Below, piece by piece: positions 4,682-8,471 of a DNA stretch of 8,471 nucleotides. Location: contig CAIWHI010000906.1 in assembly GCA_903912435.1 (NCBI GenBank), positions 1 to 8,471 on the forward strand, written 5' to 3'. Position 1 is the stretch's first letter. Each line of letters opens with the position of its first letter. The notes under the pieces were generated by a model that ran no database searches, was not told the DNA's origin, and saw only the letters and a list, made by a program, of their open reading frames with translations. This DNA is from an uncultured Bacteroidota bacterium (GTDB taxonomy: Bacteria; Bacteroidota; Bacteroidia; Chitinophagales; Chitinophagaceae). The position numbers and the translations under genes are program-made.

Positions 4682-7231
4682 TTAAGCCAATGGGGCTTCT
4701 TCTTTCTTCTCCTCAGGATGCACAATAGTGAAAACTATTTTCGCATCGGTTTCATTGTAATCGGCTACTACACTATCACCCGATTTTATCCTGTGGTTCA
4801 GGATTTCCTCAGCCAGTGGGTCTTCCAGGTATTTCTGAATAGCCCTATGTAATGGTCTTGCGCCAAACTGCGAGTCATATCCCTTCTCTGCAATAAATTT
4901 TTTAGCAGCCTCTGTAAGTGACATACTAAATCCAAGATTATTAAGGCGCTTCATCACATCCTTCATGATGATGTCGATAATCATATTGATGTGTTTCTCT
5001 TCAAGCGAATTGAAAATAATCACGTCATCAATACGGTTCAGGAACTCAGGTGAGAAGGTACGCTTCAACGCTTTCTCTATCACACCCCTGTTGCTGTCTT
5101 CCTGGTTAATCACCTTTGCAGATGTAGCAAAACCAACGCCTGCACCAAAGTCTTTCAACTGACGGGCCCCGATATTAGAGGTCATAATGATTAGCGTATT
5201 CTTGAAGTCTACCTTGCGGCCCAGCCCATCAGTAAGCATACCATCATCAAGCACCTGCAAAAGGATATTGAATATATCCGGATGCGCCTTTTCAATCTCA
5301 TCAAGCAATACTACAGAATAAGGTTTGCGACGTACCTTTTCAGTAAGCTGTCCACCTTCTTCATAACCCACATATCCCGGAGGGGCACCTATAAGCCTGC
5401 TTAGGGAGAATTTCTCCATATACTCACTCATGTCCACCCTTATTAAGGCATCATCACTATCAAACATGTAGCGGGCCAATGCACGTGCCAACTCTGTTTT
5501 ACCTACACCTGTTGGACCAAGGAATATAAAGCTGCCTATTGGTTTGCGTGGGTCTTTCAGTCCCACCCTGTTACGCTGTATAGCCTTTACGATGCGATTG
5601 ATAGCCTCATCTTGCCCTACCACATTAGCCCTTAGGTCATCATCCATGCGTCTTAGCTTAGCACTTTCAGCCTCTACCATCCTCATTACCGGTATACCTG
5701 TCATCATACTCACCACTTCAGCTATCGACTCTTCAGTAATAGGGTAACGCTTGTGTTTCGACTCTTCTTCCCACTCTGCCTTAGCACGGTCCAGTTCTTC
5801 ACCCAGCCTTTTCTCACGGTCGCGCAATGCAGCGGCTTCTTCAAAACGTTGGCTCTTTACTACCTTATTCTTTTCCTGCTTTATTTCTTCTATTTTCTTT
5901 TCCAGGTCCAGGATGTTCTGTGGAACATTGATGTTTTTCAGGTGCACACGTGCGCCTGCTTCATCAAGTACGTCAATGGCCTTGTCGGGCAACAGACGGT
6001 CAGTCATATACCTGTCGCTCAATTTCACGCAAGCTTCAATAGCTTCCTGGTCATAGAGCACATTATGGAAGTCCTCGTATTTAGAGCGGATATTGTTCAA
6101 TATGGTAATTGTCTCTTCCACACTTGGTGGCTCAATCAATACCTTTTGGAAACGACGGTCAAGGGCACCATCCTTCTCAATATACATACGGTATTCATCA
6201 AGGGTAGATGCACCTATGCACTGCAGGTCGCCACGGGCTAGCGCAGGTTTAAAGATATTAGAAGCATCCAGCGAACCCGATGCACCACCGGCACCCACTA
6301 TTGTATGAATTTCATCTATGAAAAGAATTACATCGCGGTTTTTTTCAAGCTCATTCATAATAGCTTTCATGCGCTCTTCAAACTGTCCGCGGTATTTAGT
6401 ACCTGCAACCAGGGCTGCAAGGTCAAGGCTGATAACACGTTTGTCGAACAAAACCCTGCTTACCTTACGTTGAACAATCCTTAAAGCAAGACCCTCTACA
6501 ATCGCAGTTTTACCTACACCTGGCTCACCTATCAATATCGGGTTGTTCTTCTTACGGCGGGATAATATTTGCGATACACGCTCTATCTCCTCATCCCTAC
6601 CCACAATCGGGTCAAGGCTGCCCAGCTCGGCAAACTTAGTAATATCCCTGCCGAAATTGTCCAGCACCGGGGTCTTAGATTTGGTATTGCCACCTGGCGT
6701 AGCTGGTTTGCGCTGTTGTTGAAATTGGCGACGCTCTTCATCGTCTTCAAATTCTTCTGAACCAGGGTCGCTATAATCTCCTGTTGGTCCTCCTCCTTGC
6801 AAAATGCTTAGTTCGTTCTTGAATCGTTCGTAGTCCACGCTGTGATGATTTAAAATTTGTGTAGCCACATTTTCCTTGTTCTTCAGTATAGAAAGCATCA
6901 GGTGCTCGGTTTCTACAGTTCCACTTTTCAGCGCCTTAGCCTCAAGTACTGTAATGCGGATTACCTTTTCTGCCTGCTTAGTAAGTGGTAGGCTATTAAT
7001 ATTAGCCAGTGGTTTGTTGTTTTTGTCCTTAATTGCTAGTTCAAGCTCCTTGCGCAATTCATACAGGTCAATTTGCATTGTTTGCAATACCCGTAGAGCC
7101 AGTCCTTCGCCTTCGCGGATGAGGCCCAGCAATAAATGCTCGGTGCCTATAAAATCATTACCCAGCCTTAAAGCTTCCTCGCGGCTGTAGGAAATGATTT
7201 CTTTTACTTTTGGCGAGAAATTAGAATCCAT
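4682..7231 (-). CDS. clpC: ATP-dependent Clp protease ATP-binding subunit ClpC
   Basis: An 849-aa AAA+ unfoldase that feeds substrates to the ClpP peptidase in the cytoplasm. Two Clp_N repeats occupy about residues 1-145 (FSPKVKEIISYSREEALRLG, GTEHLLLGLIREGEG, then TVETEHLMLSILK). A charged, Gln-rich linker runs 150-190. NBD1 has Walker A GEPGVGKT 235-242 and Walker B VILFIDEIH 301-309. The middle domain carries a UVR-like coiled segment (SQRFEEAAALRDREKRL, 460-476) that separates ClpC from ClpB and ClpA. NBD2 has Walker A GPTGVGKT 572-579, pore loop GYVG 619-622, Walker B VVLLDEIEK 640-648 and sensor-2 GAR 790-792. VGF at 699-701 fits the ClpP-docking tripeptide. The start is ATG at 7231, as in the family (MDSNFSPKVKEII). 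No mcsA, mcsB or ctsR lies nearby and no CIRCE element is visible. It is monocistronic, with its own terminator. Confidence 0.97.
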   Translation of the reverse strand: MDSNFSPKVKEIISYSREEALRLGNDFIGTEHLLLGLIREGEGLALRVLQTMQIDLYELRKELELAIKDKNNKPLANINSLPLTKQAEKVIRITVLEAKALKSGTVETEHLMLSILKNKENVATQILNHHSVDYERFKNELSILQGGGPTGDYSDPGSEEFEDDEERRQFQQQRKPATPGGNTKSKTPVLDNFGRDITKFAELGSLDPIVGRDEEIERVSQILSRRKKNNPILIGEPGVGKTAIVEGLALRIVQRKVSRVLFDKRVISLDLAALVAGTKYRGQFEERMKAIMNELEKNRDVILFIDEIHTIVGAGGASGSLDASNIFKPALARGDLQCIGASTLDEYRMYIEKDGALDRRFQKVLIEPPSVEETITILNNIRSKYEDFHNVLYDQEAIEACVKLSDRYMTDRLLPDKAIDVLDEAGARVHLKNINVPQNILDLEKKIEEIKQEKNKVVKSQRFEEAAALRDREKRLGEELDRAKAEWEEESKHKRYPITEESIAEVVSMMTGIPVMRMVEAESAKLRRMDDDLRANVVGQDEAINRIVKAIQRNRVGLKDPRKPIGSFIFLGPTGVGKTELARALARYMFDSDDALIRVDMSEYMEKFSLSRLIGAPPGYVGYEEGGQLTEKVRRKPYSVVLLDEIEKAHPDIFNILLQVLDDGMLTDGLGRKVDFKNTLIIMTSNIGARQLKDFGAGVGFATSAKVINQEDSNRGVIEKALKRTFSPEFLNRIDDVIIFNSLEEKHINMIIDIIMKDVMKRLNNLGFSMSLTEAAKKFIAEKGYDSQFGARPLHRAIQKYLEDPLAEEILNHRIKSGDSVVADYNETDAKIVFTIVHPEEKKEEAPLA

Positions 7232-7267
7232 GTATTAGTCCTGTTTTTTAAATAAAGTTACTGATTT

Positions 7268-7275
7268 CAAAAGTA
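7268..7275 (-). promoter_or_regulatory. Candidate -7 box for clpC
   Basis: On the minus strand this reads TACTTTTG, an exact match to the Bacteroidota TAnnTTTG -7 element. It lies 36 nt before the clpC start codon, implying a leader of about 30 nt. I see no convincing TTTG/TTG -33 element at the usual spacing, so the call rests on the -7 box and its position. Confidence 0.4.
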
Positions 7276-7428
7276 TTGCAATATTGGCATTTATTATTCA
7301 CGTATTAGTAAATTATACTTCTTGGCCAAATATTTCGACTAATAAATTTACGAAGAAAAGTGTTGGGAAGATGTCTTATTTTTAATTTTTATTCACAAAC
7401 ACTGCATAACCATCCAAAACGCTGATTT

Positions 7429-7803
7429 ATGGATTTCAAAATTGATACCAAAGATAATTTTTCAGTAATTACACCCATCGATACCCCTATAAGTGCTATT
7501 ATGGCAGAGAGCCTAAGTGCTAAATGCGCTGAAATGAGGCAAAGCGGCAGTGGTAATCTAATTATTGACCTGCAAAACTGCACAGGCGCCGATAAAGAGG
7601 CCGTGCCTATATGGGTAGAAATGCACGAAGAGAGCTATAGCAACGAGCTTTCTCTTGTTTTTACGGGTGTAAATAGCAAAATGATAGCCATACTTAAGGA
7701 AGACGAAGCCGATTTACTCATCAATATTACCCCCACCATGATAGAAGCAATAGACATTGTAAGCATGGACAGGCTTCAATGGGACCTGCTGAGGGAAGAG
7801 TAA
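7429..7803 (+). CDS. STAS-fold protein lacking the phosphorylatable serine
   Basis: A 124-aa single-domain protein whose pattern fits a STAS (anti-sigma-factor-antagonist-like) fold. It has an N-terminal strand (DFKIDTKDNFSVITPIDT, 2-19), a helix (MAESLSAKCAEM, 25-36), a central strand NLIIDLQNC (43-51), a helix to residue 70, the strand SLVFTGVN, and a C-terminal strand and helix ITPTMIEAIDIV. It resembles the conserved Bacteroidota STAS protein I recall next to ribonuclease Z genes, which ends in TVEEAVDAV-type sequence. The diagnostic D-S-S-G loop after the central strand is here D-K-E-A (55-58), so the Ser phosphorylated in SpoIIAA-like proteins is missing. No anti-sigma kinase, phosphatase or ribonuclease Z gene is in view. 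It is divergent from clpC across 197 nt. A structural or protein-binding role is likelier than a phospho-switch. Confidence 0.65.
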   Translation: MDFKIDTKDNFSVITPIDTPISAIMAESLSAKCAEMRQSGSGNLIIDLQNCTGADKEAVPIWVEMHEESYSNELSLVFTGVNSKMIAILKEDEADLLINITPTMIEAIDIVSMDRLQWDLLREE

Positions 7804-7804
7804 T

Positions 7805-7822
7805 GGGCGGTTTGGGCTGCCC
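7805..7822 (+). terminator. Weak stem-loop after the STAS gene
   Basis: GGGCGG (7805-7810) pairs with CTGCCC (7817-7822) with one G.T wobble and a 6-nt loop, directly after the stop codon. It is followed by TAAAAGGGAATATTATTTTA, which is not a clean T-tract. Termination here is possible but weakly supported. Confidence 0.3.
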
Positions 7823-7897
7823 TAAAAGGGAATATTATTTTACATTTCGGGTAGGATTTGGGCTATTTTTTGTGGCCTAAATAAATTGTTTTTTCAG

Positions 7898-7905
7898 TAA
7901 TTTTG
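7898..7905 (+). promoter_or_regulatory. Candidate -7 box for the terminal two-gene operon
   Basis: TAATTTTG matches TAnnTTTG exactly and lies 20 nt before the ATG at 7926, implying a very short leader. A TTTG at 7869-7872 is about 25 nt upstream, longer than the usual spacing of about 20, so the -33 element is uncertain. If used, this promoter makes the last two genes independent of the STAS gene. Confidence 0.5.
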
Positions 7906-7925
7906 TTACAATAAAACCTAGTGTT

Positions 7926-8090
7926 ATGACTTTATCCAAAACCAAATTGATTAAAGTAGACAGGAAATTTTCAATTACCAGAGAAGCTGCTGAAAAAGCT
8001 GTGATGGATACCTACGCAGAATTGGGCATAATCCTTCCCGAAAAGAAAAAGAAAAGCCGGCCATCTAAGCCAAAGACTGAAAATATTTAA
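7926..8090 (+). CDS. Small basic protein preceding the TIR/NDT-like gene
   Basis: A 54-aa protein, too short for common ORF cut-offs. It begins MTLSKTKLIKVDRKFSITRE. Residues 17-34 (ITREAAEKAVMDTYAELG) should form an amphipathic helix. Residues 39-50 are strongly basic (PEKKKKSRPSKPK), which suits a disordered nucleic-acid- or partner-binding tail. No signal peptide or membrane segment is present. The stop is 5 nt before the next start, so the two genes are almost certainly co-transcribed, behind an exact TAnnTTTG box. I do not recognise the family. By size, charge and position it could be an antitoxin, a regulator or a partner of the downstream protein. It could also be only a leader peptide, but its ordered helix and full-length basic tail argue for a real protein. 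Confidence 0.65.
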   Translation: MTLSKTKLIKVDRKFSITREAAEKAVMDTYAELGIILPEKKKKSRPSKPKTENI

Positions 8091-8095
8091 TCAAG

Positions 8096-8471
8096 ATGGT
8101 TAAAGATTTTAGTAATTCTGTTTTTATCAATTGTCCCTTTGATGAGGACTTTAAGGAATTGTTGCATGCTATAATTTATACTGTTTATAAATGTGGTTTT
8201 GCCCCAAGAAGTGCAATGGAAGAAAATAATGCCCTAAATAATAGATTGTCAAAAATTGAGTCAATTATTGAGCAATGTAGATTTGGAATTCATGATTTGT
8301 CAAGAACAGAAATTAACAAAAGTTCATTACCAAGGTTTAATATGCCCTTTGAGCTAGGCATATTTTTTGGAGCCAAGAAATTTGGTGATGCGCAACAAAA
8401 GACTAAGGTTGCTTTGGTTTTGGAAAAACAAAAGTATTTATACCAACAATATATTTCCGACTTGAATGGCA
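8096..8471 (+). CDS. TIR / nucleoside-deoxyribosyltransferase-like Rossmann protein, partial at 3' edge
   Basis: The window holds the first 125 codons with no stop; the gene runs off the edge. Motifs in order: first strand SVFINCPFDEDF (8-19), helix to 32, YKCGFAPRSAMEENN (31-45), a long helix NRLSKIESIIEQC (49-61), strand FGIHDLSR (63-70), RFNMPFELGIFFGAKKFG (80-97), strand KVALVLEKQKY (104-114) and ISDLNG (120-125). PFELG around Glu86 resembles the catalytic Glu motif of nucleoside 2-deoxyribosyltransferases and related TIR-like NADases. The CPFD opening resembles their nucleotide-binding first loop. I recall uncharacterised bacterial proteins of under 200 aa with the same order (CPFD, HDLSR, NMPFELG, LILEKERYRYQ, SDLAG) but no established function. 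Codon use is AT-rich compared with amn and clpC, which suggests transfer. Fold is moderately sure; activity is inference. Confidence 0.7.
   Translation, partial: MVKDFSNSVFINCPFDEDFKELLHAIIYTVYKCGFAPRSAMEENNALNNRLSKIESIIEQCRFGIHDLSRTEINKSSLPRFNMPFELGIFFGAKKFGDAQQKTKVALVLEKQKYLYQQYISDLNG

Noticed and set aside
5751..6241. Plus-strand open frames of 101 and 162 codons
   Set aside because: They are antisense shadows of clpC, rich in Ser, Leu and Phe, with no domain pattern.
7308..7351. GTAAATT/AATTTAC inverted repeat between clpC and the STAS gene
   Set aside because: A 7-bp AT-rich match across a 30-nt gap is expected by chance. It is not a CIRCE or CtsR site.

Overview
The window looks like chromosome from a Bacteroidota member, probably of the Chitinophagia/Sphingobacteriia type. 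The reasons are: a short-form (256 aa) AMP nucleosidase, a DUF2807/GIN adhesin-like lipoprotein next to a small DUF6249-like membrane protein, a UVR-containing ClpC, starts without Shine-Dalgarno sequences, and -7 boxes of the TAnnTTTG type upstream of clpC and of the last operon. The genus cannot be named from this sequence.

Layout. Bases 1-419 hold no gene, only dispersed and tandem repeats. Bases 420-576 form a 157-bp element with 28-bp imperfect terminal inverted repeats flanked by TTA; it looks like a MITE and ends 13 nt before amn. AMP nucleosidase (590-1360) is followed 15 nt later by a VOC/glyoxalase-fold protein (1376-1753). A cluster of small palindromes resembling a REP element lies at 1780-1824. 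Next come a three-TM DUF6249-like protein (1984-2373), a strong stem-loop, and a lipoprotein with seven ISGSGD-type repeats (2459-3202). That pair converges on a LuxR-type regulator on the minus strand (3599-4246). The gap between them holds a good terminator and AT-rich low-complexity repeats. The gap between the regulator and clpC holds a start-less coding remnant (4408-4566, minus) and the clpC terminator. ClpC (4682-7231, minus) is complete and has all its motifs. It is divergent from a STAS-fold protein (7429-7803) that has lost the usual phosphorylatable serine.

The right end (7926 to the edge) is the least ordinary part. A 54-aa basic protein lies 5 nt ahead of an AT-rich gene cut by the window edge, whose product looks like a TIR / nucleoside-deoxyribosyltransferase-type Rossmann protein. 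The pair has its own likely promoter and low G+C, and could be an uncharacterised two-gene defence or toxin-antitoxin-like module. That functional reading is inference.

The genes do not form one pathway. amn and the VOC gene are probably co-transcribed, as are the DUF6249/DUF2807 pair and the last two genes. ClpC, the LuxR-type protein and the STAS protein appear to be single transcription units.
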